From NCBI GenBank assembly GCA_017308475.1, contig JAFKEU010000004.1, positions 124,001-188,000 on the forward strand: DNA of 64,000 bases, read 5' to 3'. The notes under the pieces are model-generated. The model had not been told where the DNA came from, did no database searches, and saw only the letters and a program-made list of their open reading frames with translations. The translations under genes and the position numbers were made by a program. This document shows, in pieces, positions 1 to 8,205 of this stretch; position 1 is the stretch's first letter; each line of letters opens with the position of its first letter. Source of the stretch: Alphaproteobacteria bacterium (GTDB lineage Bacteria; Pseudomonadota; Alphaproteobacteria; Micropepsales; Micropepsaceae).

Positions 1-4
1 GTCA

Positions 5-48
5 TGGCCCGGCAGCGAGCGGCGAAGCCGCGAAGCGCGACCGGGCCA
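5..48. repeat. Palindromic intergenic element
   Basis: The arms TGGCCCGG (5-12) and CCGGGCCA (41-48) are perfect complements, with an inner GCGGC-GAA-GCCGC hairpin between them. It resembles the GC-rich palindromes scattered between genes in many alphaproteobacteria. It lies just before a terminator, so it belongs to the 3' flank of a gene outside the window. Confidence 0.45.
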
Positions 49-72
49 CCCAGCTTCTTCTTAATGCTGAAC

Positions 73-99
73 GGCCCGGTGGAAACACCGGGCCTTTTT
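73..99 (+). terminator. Rho-independent terminator
   Basis: A perfect 9-bp stem (GGCCCGGTG, 73-81, with CACCGGGCC, 86-94) closes a GAAA tetraloop and is followed by five T residues (95-99). It is oriented to end a plus-strand transcript entering from before the window, and it insulates the small gene that starts at 132. Confidence 0.85.
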
Positions 100-131
100 G
101 TTATGCTGGCGTCGTCCAAGTAGGAGCGGAT

Positions 132-470
132 ATGTCGGTATCACCGCAGGGTATAACCGCTTACAAATTCGAGAATGTGTTGATTGTCGGTATCGAGCGA
201 GAGGCGAAAATTCTTAACCTCAAGCTGGACCAGTACATGCGTAAAATCGAAGATGGCATTCGAAATTCTGCGCTTGGCGAACCTCTAAAAACTCAAGTTC
301 TAACCAATCTTGACGTTATATCTTACAAAGGCCTTCAGGTGGTGCGAGTTCGTATTCCCAAGCAGGGACACCCGAGTTTTGTCGGCGACGATTGCTTTGT
401 AAGGTCGGGGTCCTCCACTATGAAGGCAACGGGGCCACAGATCGCGGCGGTGACCGGCCTTTTTAAATGA
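132..470 (+). CDS. Truncated AlbA_2/Schlafen-like DNA-binding domain protein
   Basis: This 112-residue protein matches the second half of the AlbA_2 (divergent AAA-4, Schlafen-type) domain. After a short helix-rich part, residues 66-97 give the hallmark strand (GLQVVRVRIPKQGHPSFVGD) followed by CFVRSGSSTM, the usual 'y.RvGsst' signature. The N-terminal part of the domain (the EFK and AfaN-GG motifs) is missing, and an in-frame TAG lies at 121-123, so this is probably a remnant or a minimal version. The start is ATG at 132 with AGGAG at 122-126. In full-length relatives the domain sits in putative transcription or defence proteins. It is followed by 750 bases without a gene. The family call is by motif memory and is moderate. 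Confidence 0.55.
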   Translation: MSVSPQGITAYKFENVLIVGIEREAKILNLKLDQYMRKIEDGIRNSALGEPLKTQVLTNLDVISYKGLQVVRVRIPKQGHPSFVGDDCFVRSGSSTMKATGPQIAAVTGLFK

Positions 471-474
471 ATGG

Positions 475-494
475 AATTCCGGGGACACAATACT
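475..494 (+). repeat. GAATTCCGGGG-type dispersed repeat, copy 1
   Basis: AATTCCGGGGACACAATACT is present here and again exactly at 10249-10268. Degenerate inverted copies lie at 7161-7182 and 7236-7255. Such motifs are often seen near IS200-like/RAYT transposase genes; no transposase is intact here. Confidence 0.7.
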
Positions 495-807
495 TATCTG
501 CCCCCGAACAAGAACTTCGTGTTACCCGGGTGGCACGCCTTCGCGGACCATGACAGAGCGGATAACTGCTATCGCGCCCGTCCGCTGCGCTGGACAGCAG
601 GTGGATAGCGAAACTTTTTCGACATCGGATCGGAACGGGTTTGCCGCGCGGCGGGCTCGCACAAACTCGCGGCGTTGGCTTGGCTTTCCTGGCGAGCCAC
701 AGCGAGCCTTGGAAAAGCTTGCCCCACTTCGAGCGAAGCGAGGGTGGCGCCGCCCGAAATCGCCCACCGGGCGATTTCGCCCGCGGTGCTGTCGCGTCTG
801 ATAGCGG

Positions 808-858
808 GTGGAAATCTCTATCCACCCTTCCTGTCCACAAAACTTGCGCCTAGCTTTC
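808..858 (-). repeat. 51-nt inverted repeat, copy A
   Basis: Read on the minus strand, this segment matches 7010-7060 on the plus strand without gaps at 44 of 51 positions. It begins GAAAGCTAGGCGC, has the shared core TTTTGTGGACAGGAAGGG and ends GATTTCCAC. In both places a GAATTCCGGGG-type motif follows downstream in the same relative orientation, so the two may be ends of one composite repeat. Confidence 0.7.
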
Positions 859-1220
859 CGCCTGACTGTCGCGTGCAGATGGCTTCCCTCTGCTCCGGAC
901 GCGGCAGTCATCGCGAGGGCGGCAGACTAGTCACCTGCCCGCCCTCGCGACTTTCAAATCTCCGCAAGGAACGGCTGATGGAATTTGCCCCGCATCACGA
1001 TCCCGCAAGGCGCCGCTCCCTGGTGGGGGAATTCCGGGGATTCGGTGACGATTACGGCGTAATGGCGGGCGCCGGTTGCGCCTTGTCCACCTCCGTTGCA
1101 GCTTGTCCCCGCTGGATAACCGGGAGGGGGCCGGAAAAAAGGTACGTTTTTCCCCGCCGCATTCCCCGCTTTCGCCTCCGCCGGACGGTGGAGGACGGCC
1201 GCGCGCCTTTCCACCACCGG

Positions 1221-2321
1221 CTACAGCTCCAGCTTCAGCACATCGCGGAAATAGTTGGCCGTGATCCGCGCGCTCTCCTTGGGCGGCCGCCAGGGCGAGG
1301 CGTCCAGCTCCACCACCAGGAAGCCGCGCCACCCGATGGCGTCCAGGTTCGCCATGATGGCGGGGAAATCCACCCCGCCCGTGCCCAGGGGATAGAAATA
1401 GGGATCGTTCATCATGTTGCGTCCCCGCTCGGGCACATGTTTGGTGCCGCCGCGATCTTCGGGCGCGGTGTCCTTGAAGTGGTACTCCACCACCCGGTGG
1501 CCCAGCCGCTTTCCCAGCGCCACCGGGTCCATCCCCGCCATGGTGACGTGGCCGGTATCCAGCACCAGGCCGACATGGTCGGGGTTGGTGTTCTCCATCA
1601 CATAGTCGATCTCGTTCAGGTTCTGGATCTGGCTGAACAGGTGGGCATGCACGCCAAAGCGGATGCCCAGCTCTTCCTTCATGCGCCTGCCCAGCATGTC
1701 GAGCGTGATGGCGATCTCTTTCAGGTCGGCCAGGGTCGTGCCCTCCGGCCGGCGCCGCCCGGTGTTGGTCTTCTGGTGGTCGCAGCCGAAGCGCCGCGAA
1801 AACCGCGCCATGGCGAAATGGCTGTCGATCATGCGGCTGCGCAGCGCCGGATCGGCGAAGTCGGTCGGCTCGCCCAGCACGCCGCCGGTGACGCATGAGA
1901 ATTGCAGCCCGATCTCGTACATCCGGTGCATCAGCCCTTCGGCGTCGTCGGGGAAATAGACCTCGTTCGGCTCGGGCGGGCCGCTGCCCTTGTAGACATA
2001 GCCGTCGGGCCAGACCTTGTAGGGACCGGGCTGCTCGTTGCCCATGCCGGGCGGGCGGGTCTGTTTGCAGAACGAGGTGCCGAACACCTCGACATAGCGG
2101 TAGCCGACCTCCCGCGCCTCGCGGAAGGACTTGAACAGGTGGCCCGCCCAGCCGCCCGCCGCCCCGGTGGTGTGGCCGATGCGATAGCGCTGCTGCTGTT
2201 CGTGGAAGACCTGGGGCTTCAGCGGGCCTTCACAGGTCTGCGCGGCGGCGGGCGCACCCGCAATGCCGGCCACACCAAGCCCCGCCAAGCCGGCATTGGT
2301 CAGGAATTGCCTGCGTTCCAT
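1221..2321 (-). CDS. Tat-exported sugar phosphate isomerase/epimerase-like TIM-barrel protein
   Basis: This is a 366-residue protein of the xylose isomerase-like TIM-barrel superfamily (AP_endonuc_2 type). An N-terminal RRQFL (3-7) followed by an Ala/Gly-rich stretch ending AAAQ is a twin-arginine export signal, so it should act in the periplasm. Likely metal-site residues appear as VEVFG (77-81), HAH (225-227), DTGH (255-258), HFKD (281-284) and the final VVELD (336-340). The start is the ATG at 2321 because it opens the Tat signal and GGGGAGGGG lies just upstream; an open frame extends further but encodes nothing recognisable. The substrate is unknown; relatives isomerise or epimerise keto-sugars and inositols. 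It is transcribed alone. Confidence 0.82.
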   Translation of the reverse strand: MERRQFLTNAGLAGLGVAGIAGAPAAAQTCEGPLKPQVFHEQQQRYRIGHTTGAAGGWAGHLFKSFREAREVGYRYVEVFGTSFCKQTRPPGMGNEQPGPYKVWPDGYVYKGSGPPEPNEVYFPDDAEGLMHRMYEIGLQFSCVTGGVLGEPTDFADPALRSRMIDSHFAMARFSRRFGCDHQKTNTGRRRPEGTTLADLKEIAITLDMLGRRMKEELGIRFGVHAHLFSQIQNLNEIDYVMENTNPDHVGLVLDTGHVTMAGMDPVALGKRLGHRVVEYHFKDTAPEDRGGTKHVPERGRNMMNDPYFYPLGTGGVDFPAIMANLDAIGWRGFLVVELDASPWRPPKESARITANYFRDVLKLEL

Positions 2322-2495
2322 GACGCCCCTCCCCTTTTCTGTTTTGCGGCATCGTACGGGCGCGTGCCGCCGCGCGGCAAGCCATCTCCCGGGCCAGCGG
2401 TTCCCTCCGCAAAGGAACCATGTCTCCACCGCGCCGTTGAATGGGCGTGGGGCCAGTGCCGGTGATCCGGCATGGCTTATTTGTGGAGAGGTTCC

Positions 2496-3017
2496 ATGCG
2501 TAGACCCCTATTATTCCTGGGCGCGGCGGCCGTTTTGGGCTTGGCTGCCCTGCCCGCCTCGGCCGACGTCCGCCAGCTGGGCTCGGTCAACGTTTCTGCC
2601 GATCGCTACACCCATGTGCGCTGGTCCCGGTTCGAAGGAGAGGTGGCGCGCCTGCGCTTCGTGCCGCAAAACGACACGGTGGATTGCGACCATATCAACG
2701 TGACCTACCGCGACGGCACCACGCATGAAGTTTTTTCGGGCGTGCTGGTGAAGGACTCAATCGAAACCGTGACCTTCCCGGAAGGCGACAGCCGCATTGC
2801 GCATGTCGACTTTTCCTGCAAGGCGCAGGCCCGCGATGGTGCACGCATTGCCCTGTCGGCGCTGTCGGAAGGTGACAGCTATACCTCCGGCCCCCAGATG
2901 TGGCAGCGCGAAGCCAATGTCGCCACCCACAGCATACCAACGCCGAACGATCGACTGCATTCAGTGCGCGCCTATGAAGGCGACATTTCCGGCGGTAACG
3001 CCTACGTCACCCATTAA
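2496..3017 (+). CDS. Secreted DUF2541-like protein
   Basis: A 173-residue exported protein with a Sec signal (MRRPLLFLGAAAVLGLAALPASA). The mature part begins DVRQLGSVNVSADRYTH, matching the 'LG.v.v....D' opening of DUF2541-like proteins, and continues with a jelly-roll-like alternation of strands. Cys residues in VDCDHI and DFSCKA may pair. The start ATG at 2496 has GGAGAGG about 6 bases upstream; an earlier in-frame ATG at 2472 lacks this. A two-domain paralogue lies at 4577-5356. No biochemical role is established for the family. Confidence 0.65.
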   Translation: MRRPLLFLGAAAVLGLAALPASADVRQLGSVNVSADRYTHVRWSRFEGEVARLRFVPQNDTVDCDHINVTYRDGTTHEVFSGVLVKDSIETVTFPEGDSRIAHVDFSCKAQARDGARIALSALSEGDSYTSGPQMWQREANVATHSIPTPNDRLHSVRAYEGDISGGNAYVTH

Positions 3018-3093
3018 GCCACTCGCGCCCGTGCCGGTTGTGTCGGGCCTTCTCTCTTGAGGCCATGACAAATGCGGCCAGCGCGGGTTAAGC

Positions 3094-3759
3094 ATGTCCG
3101 GTTTCGATTCGGGCGTGCTGATGGGTGAACCCTTGACCGGGATGGAGCGGATATTCCGCCTGGGCATGATCCTGCTGGGTGTGGCGGGCGCTGCCTATCT
3201 GGCGCATCGGCTGATAACGGGGAGCCTGGAAAATGACACCAGCGCGGTCCCGGTTCTACGGACCAGCGCGGTGGTCGAAGGCCCTGCCGGTCATGGCTAT
3301 CAGTACGTGGCCGCTCCCGGCGTGAGCTGGGACTTTGCGCGCGACGCGGCCCGCGGCCACCACTGGCATGGCATGACGGGCTATCTGGCCACCATCGACA
3401 ACGAAGCCGAATTCGATTTTATCGTCAGCACTGCCTTCAGCCGCCAATATCCGGACGTGACCTATCTGGGCGGGCGGCAGACCGCTGCTGGCGAGTGGCG
3501 CTGGGTGACCGGGCCTGATGCGATTGACGATGGCGGCAAGGGCCGGCTGTTCTGGAAAGGTTATGAAAATGGCTCGGTCCAGCCGGGCGCCTTTGCGCAC
3601 TGGATGGCCACCGCCTTCAGTCATGGCGGCAAATGGGATGTCCGCAACGTCTGCTGCGTGACCCTTTTTTCCTATCACCGGCCGCAGTTCAGTACCTCGC
3701 TGGGCAATGGCGACCGCGACGAAGGCGTCTCGGGCTATCTGGTGGAATTCAGCCGGTAA
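3094..3759 (+). CDS. Membrane-anchored C-type-lectin-like domain protein
   Basis: This is a 221-residue protein with one transmembrane segment at about residues 22-42 (LGMILLGVAGAAYLAHRLI), leaving most of it outside the membrane. The exported part has the order typical of a C-type lectin-like fold: GHGYQYV, then SWDFARDAA, GYLATIDNEAEFDFI, TYLGGRQ, GEWRWVTGP and a final GYLVEFS. The WRWVTG and GYLATI elements are the strongest signs. Ligand-binding residues cannot be assigned. It sits 76 bases after the DUF2541-like gene and may be co-transcribed, suggesting an envelope or surface adhesion role, which is inference. Confidence 0.7.
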   Translation: MSGFDSGVLMGEPLTGMERIFRLGMILLGVAGAAYLAHRLITGSLENDTSAVPVLRTSAVVEGPAGHGYQYVAAPGVSWDFARDAARGHHWHGMTGYLATIDNEAEFDFIVSTAFSRQYPDVTYLGGRQTAAGEWRWVTGPDAIDDGGKGRLFWKGYENGSVQPGAFAHWMATAFSHGGKWDVRNVCCVTLFSYHRPQFSTSLGNGDRDEGVSGYLVEFSR

Positions 3760-3760
3760 G

Positions 3761-4393
3761 CTATTTCACGAAATCCACGATGATCGAGATTGGCCGCCCC
3801 TGGCTGCGCGGATCGTGCGGAAAGGCGCGCCAGACGAACATCTCATCGTCGGGCACCGGCTCGCAGATGTGATTGTCGTCGTCCAGCCACGCCTGCCAGA
3901 AGCGGATGGCGCAATGGCGGATATTCGAATGCACGATAAGGTGCAGAACTGTTTCGTAGCGGGGAAACCAGATATGCGAATCGCCGCCCGCGGCGAAGCG
4001 AACCCGGGCCTGGGCACTGGCAGGATCGTAATAGGCGCTCGCGCCCATCATCAGGTCGCCAACCACTTTGCCGCGATGGTCATAAATCGATCGCTTCTTG
4101 AGGACCGGCGAGCGGTAATCGGGCACACTCAGCCGGAAGACGCCGCCTGGCTTCAGCACACGGTAGACCTCATCCAGAACGAAGCCGACGCGAGTGAATG
4201 GAATATGCTCGAAGACATCCTGGGACTGGATCTTGCGGATGGAGCTGTCGGCGAAGGGCAGCGGATCCGTCATCGCATTGTGCGCGATTTCCCGGTCATG
4301 GGCAGGGTTCAACGCCAGGCCAATAAAATTGGCGATCTGATACTGGCGCTCCTGGAGACTCAGGCTGCCGAAATATAGAAATGGATCGTCCAC
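3761..4393 (-). CDS. Class I SAM-dependent methyltransferase
   Basis: About 210 residues of the Methyltransf_11 type. The motif QDVFEHI (near residue 60) and YRVLKPGGVFRLSVPDY (near 79-95) are the post-II and motif III regions of small-molecule methyltransferases. The glycine-rich motif I is weak: the N-terminus (ANFIGLALNPAHDREIAHNAM) only partly resembles it. I prefer the GTG at 4393, eight bases after AAGGA; a TTG at 4399 is also open. It converges with the lectin-like gene, with stops one base apart. Some similar proteins methylate sugars or lipids next to glycosyltransferases, but the substrate here is not indicated. Confidence 0.72.
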   Translation of the reverse strand: MDDPFLYFGSLSLQERQYQIANFIGLALNPAHDREIAHNAMTDPLPFADSSIRKIQSQDVFEHIPFTRVGFVLDEVYRVLKPGGVFRLSVPDYRSPVLKKRSIYDHRGKVVGDLMMGASAYYDPASAQARVRFAAGGDSHIWFPRYETVLHLIVHSNIRHCAIRFWQAWLDDDNHICEPVPDDEMFVWRAFPHDPRSQGRPISIIVDFVK

Positions 4394-4576
4394 GCCCAAT
4401 ATCCTTTCGTCGGCCGGACTAAATCATAGCGTGGCCGAAAGCGTCAAAATCGCGGTAATCCCGCCGGCGTCCGGGAACGCTGCCGCCGCGGTCACGTTAC
4501 CCCAGGGTGAGGGCACCATCGGCGCAATTTGCGCGCCAGGGCGCATGCGCGTCCTTCGAAAAATGGAGATTGCAGG

Positions 4577-5356
4577 ATGAAGAGAAGCAGCATCGGCGTT
4601 CTGACGGCAGTGTTGTGCTGTGCAGTCACGCTTCCGGCGATGGCGGCCTGGGACAGGATCGGCGAGGTGCGAGTCGGCGGACGGCATGATCGTGACACAC
4701 AGCCGGTGCGGTTGGGCGGGCCGGTGGAAGGCCTGCGTCTGGAAGCCGACCACAACAATGTCATGTGTCGTTCTGTCGTCGCCAGGTTCGGCAATGGCCG
4801 GGACCGGATAGTTTTCCAGGGCGAGCTGCGCCCCGGCCAGCCGCGCATGGTCGATCTGCCCGGCGACCGCCGCAACATCCGGTCGCTGGCGTTCGACTGC
4901 GGCGTCCGCGGGCCCCGCGATGCGGTCATACACGTGTCTGCCGATGTCGGCCGCTATCGCAGCGACTGGCAGCGCAACCCCGACTTTGGCCGGGTCTGGT
5001 CCCGCATGTTCAACTGGGGCAGCAACATGGCCAATGACTGGCGCTATCTTGAAAGTGTCAGCTTCGAAGGCCGCCGCGACCGTGAGAACAGTTTCGCCGG
5101 ATGGAGGGGCCAGGATGTCGACGCCGTCGCGCTCAAGCCGCTCGACGCCGATGCCCGCTGCAGCCGGGTGACCGCCCGGTTCGGCAACGGCCGCACGCAG
5201 ACGCTCAATGTCAATAATGGCGATTATCTGCGCCGGGGCCAGTTCTACAAGTTGGACCTGCCCGGCCGGGTACGCGACCTGCGCAGCCTGAACATGCGCT
5301 GCCGCGCGAGCGACGCCCGGCGGGTGACGATCCAGATATTCACCAGCAAGGGCTAA
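4577..5356 (+). CDS. Secreted protein with two DUF2541-like repeats
   Basis: A 259-residue exported protein with a Sec signal ending PAMAA. The mature part consists of two similar halves. The first opens WDRIGEVRVGGRHDRDTQPV and contains VVARFGNGRDRIVF and DLPGDRRNIRSLAFDC. The second repeats this as VTARFGNGRTQTLNV and DLPGRVRDLRSLNMRC. This gives two copies of the 'FGNG...DLPG..R.IrsL' pattern of DUF2541-like proteins. The ATG at 4577 has GGAG at 4565-4568; a longer frame from 4529 gives no signal peptide. Together with the single-domain gene at 2496 it forms a small paralogous group. Function unknown. Confidence 0.65.
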   Translation: MKRSSIGVLTAVLCCAVTLPAMAAWDRIGEVRVGGRHDRDTQPVRLGGPVEGLRLEADHNNVMCRSVVARFGNGRDRIVFQGELRPGQPRMVDLPGDRRNIRSLAFDCGVRGPRDAVIHVSADVGRYRSDWQRNPDFGRVWSRMFNWGSNMANDWRYLESVSFEGRRDRENSFAGWRGQDVDAVALKPLDADARCSRVTARFGNGRTQTLNVNNGDYLRRGQFYKLDLPGRVRDLRSLNMRCRASDARRVTIQIFTSKG

Positions 5357-5376
5357 GGCGGGCATATCGGATATGG

Positions 5377-5407
5377 AAGAGCCCGGCGGCGGCTCCGCCG
5401 GGCTCTT
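5377..5407. terminator. Bidirectional terminator between convergent genes
   Basis: A perfect 13-bp stem (AAGAGCCCGGCGG, 5377-5389, with CCGCCGGGCTCTT, 5395-5407) encloses a 5-nt loop. It lies between the stop of the plus-strand gene at 5356 and the stop of the minus-strand gene at 5406, overlapping the latter's TAA, so it can serve both. Confidence 0.8.
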
Positions 5408-5681
5408 ATCCGCGCAGATAAGGTTCCACCCTGCCCTTGTATTTGACGGTCATGGGATTGCCGTTGCGGTCCACGGTCTTGCCCACGGCCAGGCGCACCC
5501 AACCCTCGCTGACGCAGTATTCCTCGACATTGTTGCGGTCGATGCCGTTGAACAACACGCCCACGCCCCGCTCAAGCAATTCCGCATTGTGGTAAGGGCT
5601 TTTGGGGTTGGTGGAAAGCCGGTCCGGCAGCGGCTGCGAAGAACTCGCGGCAGAAGGATTGGCGTCGGGCGTGTCTGTCAT
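5406..5681 (-). CDS. DUF3297 family protein
   Basis: This 91-residue protein has the full DUF3297 signature: DRLSTNPKSPYHNAELLERG, GVLFNGIDRNNVEEYCVSEG, WVRLAVGK and KYKGRVEPYL. The family is small, cytosolic and common in proteobacteria, with no assigned activity. The start is placed at the ATG opening MTDTPDANPS; the longer open frame adds a poorly conserved Arg/Gly stretch. It is monocistronic and ends in the shared terminator. Confidence 0.85.
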   Translation of the reverse strand: MTDTPDANPSAASSSQPLPDRLSTNPKSPYHNAELLERGVGVLFNGIDRNNVEEYCVSEGWVRLAVGKTVDRNGNPMTVKYKGRVEPYLRG

Positions 5682-5817
5682 GGAAGTCTCGCCAATGGGA
5701 TCGCCGGGCCTCCTAGCCCCAAACCGGCACGGCACTCAAGCCCCTTATGACATCAGGGTTGCAACCGCGCCGCTTTGCCTCTCAAGTCCCATCCCGCAAT
5801 CCACCAGGAAATCGTCC

Positions 5818-6303
5818 ATGGCCTTCGATATTTATGACGCGTCCATCCCCGGCCTGATCCACATGCTGCGCAGCCTCTCGACGATCCTGGCCAAGGGCGA
5901 GGCCCATGGCGGCATCGATCCGTCCGAGGCACGGCTGGCGCCCGACATGCTGCCGCTGAAGGCCCAGGTCTATATCGCCACCGACGGCGCCAAGGGCTGC
6001 GGCGCGCGGCTGGGCGGCGTGGATATTCCCAAGTATGAGGATGTGGAGACCAGCTTCGCCGACCTGCGCGCGCGGGTGGCCAAGACCATCGACTTTCTCA
6101 CGGGCCTGGACCGCGCGGCCTTCGCCGGGGCGGAGAACAAGCACATCGTGCTGAAATTCCCGTCCACCACCCTGGAATATTCCGGCGGCGACTATGTCAC
6201 CCGCTTCGTGCTGCCGAACGTCTATTTCCACATCACCACCGCCTACGACATCCTGCGCAACAAGGGCGTGGCGCTGGGCAAGAACGATTATCTGGGTGGG
6301 TGA
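5818..6303 (+). CDS. DUF1993 family protein
   Basis: A 161-residue protein with the DUF1993 pattern: IPGLIHMLRSLSTILAKGEAH near the N-terminus, LAPDMLPLKAQVYIATDGAKG in the middle, and FVLPNVYFHITTAYDILRNKG near the C-terminus. The family folds as a DinB-like helical bundle; its role is unknown. The ATG at 5818 follows AGGAA (5806-5810) and opens the conserved domain directly, unlike an upstream frame extension. It diverges from the DUF3297 gene across 136 bases that must hold both promoters. Confidence 0.85.
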   Translation: MAFDIYDASIPGLIHMLRSLSTILAKGEAHGGIDPSEARLAPDMLPLKAQVYIATDGAKGCGARLGGVDIPKYEDVETSFADLRARVAKTIDFLTGLDRAAFAGAENKHIVLKFPSTTLEYSGGDYVTRFVLPNVYFHITTAYDILRNKGVALGKNDYLGG

Positions 6304-7009
6304 CGAACGGCGCGCGGTCACGCGCGCGAGCATGTCCGGTGGACATGCGAGAGTGAGGAACGCCCTGAGCGCAAGCGAAGGGCCGGAGAGCCGCCCCGCG
6401 CCAAATCTTTTGCCAACGCCGCGAGCTTGAGCGAGGCGCCGGAGAGCTGTCCGCCACAAGCGCGAACCCAATTCTGCACCGACCTGTCAAACAGCGCCCA
6501 TGCGGAAGCGGCCGCAAGGGAAGATGCGGAGACGGCGTGGCCGGGGCCGCGAAGGCGGCCATGTGTGATCTGCCGCTGCTTTTCACAGCGGCGGCCTTCC
6601 TTTCGGAAAGCCCGCTTGAAGCCTTTCGGCCCAGCCACGCCCGGCGATTTTCGGCCGCTTCAGGCTTCGACCAGCATCGCAAGCGGACATGTGGGTAGTG
6701 CCAAGCCTTGCCCACATGGCGCCGCCTCCCGAAAGGGGGCGGCTACGCTCACTCAGTCTCCCATCCCGGCCGGCGTCCCGCAGGACCTCCAAAAGGGACG
6801 GACTGTCGCCCCACCCCATCCAGGGTGAAACGCCCGCTGCACGATCGTCTCGTGCCTCTTGACCCCAGCCGTGCGTCACGACCCGAAGCCTCGAGGGATT
6901 CCTGTTGCGACCTCGTGATACCTGCAGATACGTCACGCCTGCAGGCTTCACGACGCCGGCCTGCCCCCCGTTCAGACGCCCGGAACGTCTCCGCATGGAG
7001 CAGACGGGG

Positions 7010-7060
7010 GAAAGCTAGGCGCGGATTTTGTGGACAGGAAGGGCGGCAAAAGATTTCCAC
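7010..7060 (+). repeat. 51-nt inverted repeat, copy B
   Basis: Matches the reverse complement of 808-858 at 44 of 51 positions with no gaps. About 100 bases downstream lies the GAATTCCGGGG-type motif in the same relative order as for copy A (where the gap is about 314 bases). Confidence 0.7.
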
Positions 7061-7160
7061 GCCCTGTCCACGCGCGCGGGCACGGATAGCCTGGAAAAGC
7101 GCCTCGCGAAATCCAACGGCTATCCAGCGGCTTCGCGCGCCGCCGCTGCGTGTATCAATT

Positions 7161-7182
7161 AAGTAGTGTGTCTCCGGAATTC
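7161..7182 (-). repeat. GAATTCCGGGG-type repeat, copy 2 (inverted)
   Basis: On the minus strand this reads GAATTCCGGAGACACACTACTT, differing from copy 1 and its flanks at two of 22 positions. Confidence 0.6.
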
Positions 7183-7235
7183 GCTGGGATGGCTTGGGGA
7201 CAGATGCTCCTGTCACCGTATTTCGCGTCGAATTG

Positions 7236-7255
7236 AGTACTATGCCCCGGAATTC
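7236..7255 (-). repeat. GAATTCCGGGG-type repeat, copy 3 (inverted)
   Basis: On the minus strand this reads GAATTCCGGGGCATAGTACT, a one-base-shorter, diverged version of the motif. It is the inner left border of the island at 7344-9983; the exact copy at 10249-10268 is the right border in opposite orientation. Confidence 0.55.
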
Positions 7256-7343
7256 TCCCTGTGGAGAAACGCTTGGAGACACCGGGCCCCCTCTCGCAAG
7301 CCTTTGATTTAACCTCTATTATGCTGATTTGGGGAAAGGACTT

Positions 7344-8183
7344 ATGTTATTGCGGGCTGAGGGACGCGAGAAAAGACCTGTGCGAAGAGCCTTCCTCCGT
7401 TGGGCAGGAAGCAAGAAAAAGCTTATCCCGCGCCTCGAACAGTTCTGGAATCAAAATTACTCGCGCTATGTGGAACCGTTCGCCGGATCGGCTTGCCTAT
7501 TCTTTGCCGTTGCTCCCACCAAGGCTGTGTTGGGCGATAACAATCGCGAACTCATCAATGTCTATCGTGTTCTGCGCAAAGACCCAGAACGCATGCACAG
7601 GCGCCTTATCGGGATACCCCGTGAGAGGGATAGTTACTATCGCTGGCGCGCCAAAGATCCGAAAGCGCTGGATGCGGAGACCCGCGCATTGCGTTTTGTC
7701 TATCTAAACCACAATTGCTTCAATGGCATCTACCGGACCAACGTTGACGGCAACTTTAACGTTCCCTTTGGCTCGAAACTCGCTACCTATTTATCCCGCC
7801 AAGAGTTCGTTGGCTGCTCTGACGCGCTGTCCAGCGTCAAACTAGTGGCCGGCGATTTTGAAGACACCCTTGCGAACGTCACAAAAGGCGATTTCGTGTA
7901 TCTCGATCCCCCTTACGCAGTTACGTCGCGGCGTGTCTTTCGAGAATACGGCAAGAAGCCCTTTGCCACCGACGATGTGGAAAGGCTTAGCGCCGAACTC
8001 CAGCGCATCCATAAGCTTGGCGCACATTTTGTAGTTTCATATGCTGACTGCAAAGAAGCAAGAGTGCTCGCCGCCAACTGGAATTCTCAGAAGTTCTTAG
8101 TCCAACGTCACATTGCTGGTTTTTCGGACCACCGAACGCGCTCCTTTGAGTGGATTATCTATAATATGCCAACACCCCACTAG
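7344..8183 (+). CDS. D12-class N6-adenine DNA methyltransferase (Dam family)
   Basis: This 279-residue enzyme should methylate adenine N6 in DNA using SAM. The D12 motifs are in order: RWAGSKKKLI (motif X, 19-28), VEPFAGSACLFF (motif I, 43-54), GDNNREL (64-70), FNGIYRTN then FNVPFG (126-143, typical of the family), YLDPPYAV (catalytic DPPY 188-191) and FVVSYADCKEA (229-239). The ATG at 7344 has GGAAAGGA close upstream; a TTG at 7329 is also open. It is the first gene of a three-gene unit, 22 bases before the ParB-domain gene. GC is lower than in the flanks and codons such as TTA and ATA are used more, suggesting transfer. The recognition sequence is unknown. Confidence 0.92.
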   Translation: MLLRAEGREKRPVRRAFLRWAGSKKKLIPRLEQFWNQNYSRYVEPFAGSACLFFAVAPTKAVLGDNNRELINVYRVLRKDPERMHRRLIGIPRERDSYYRWRAKDPKALDAETRALRFVYLNHNCFNGIYRTNVDGNFNVPFGSKLATYLSRQEFVGCSDALSSVKLVAGDFEDTLANVTKGDFVYLDPPYAVTSRRVFREYGKKPFATDDVERLSAELQRIHKLGAHFVVSYADCKEARVLAANWNSQKFLVQRHIAGFSDHRTRSFEWIIYNMPTPH

Positions 8184-8205
8184 GTTGGTGGAATGAGAGG
8201 GCACA

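Larger units (their letters stand above)
471..1220. other. Gene-free stretch with repeat copies
   Basis: There is no convincing coding sequence: the open frames are high-GC shadows without family signatures. It contains repeat copy 1 (475-494), the 51-nt repeat on the minus strand (808-858), and a third GAATTCCGGGGA motif (1029-1040) followed by ATTAC-GGC-GTAAT (1051-1063 region). It reads as a collection of old mobile-element ends. Confidence 0.6.
6304..7343. other. Gene-free stretch with hairpins and repeats
   Basis: About 1 kb without a supportable gene. It holds a hairpin GCATGTCC-GGT-GGACATGC (6330-6348) just after the DUF1993 stop, recurring GAGCGAAGG/GAGCGAGGC-type words, the 51-nt repeat copy B (7010-7060) and two inverted GAATTCCGGGG-type motifs (7161-7182, 7236-7255). 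It forms the left flank of the three-gene island. Confidence 0.6.
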
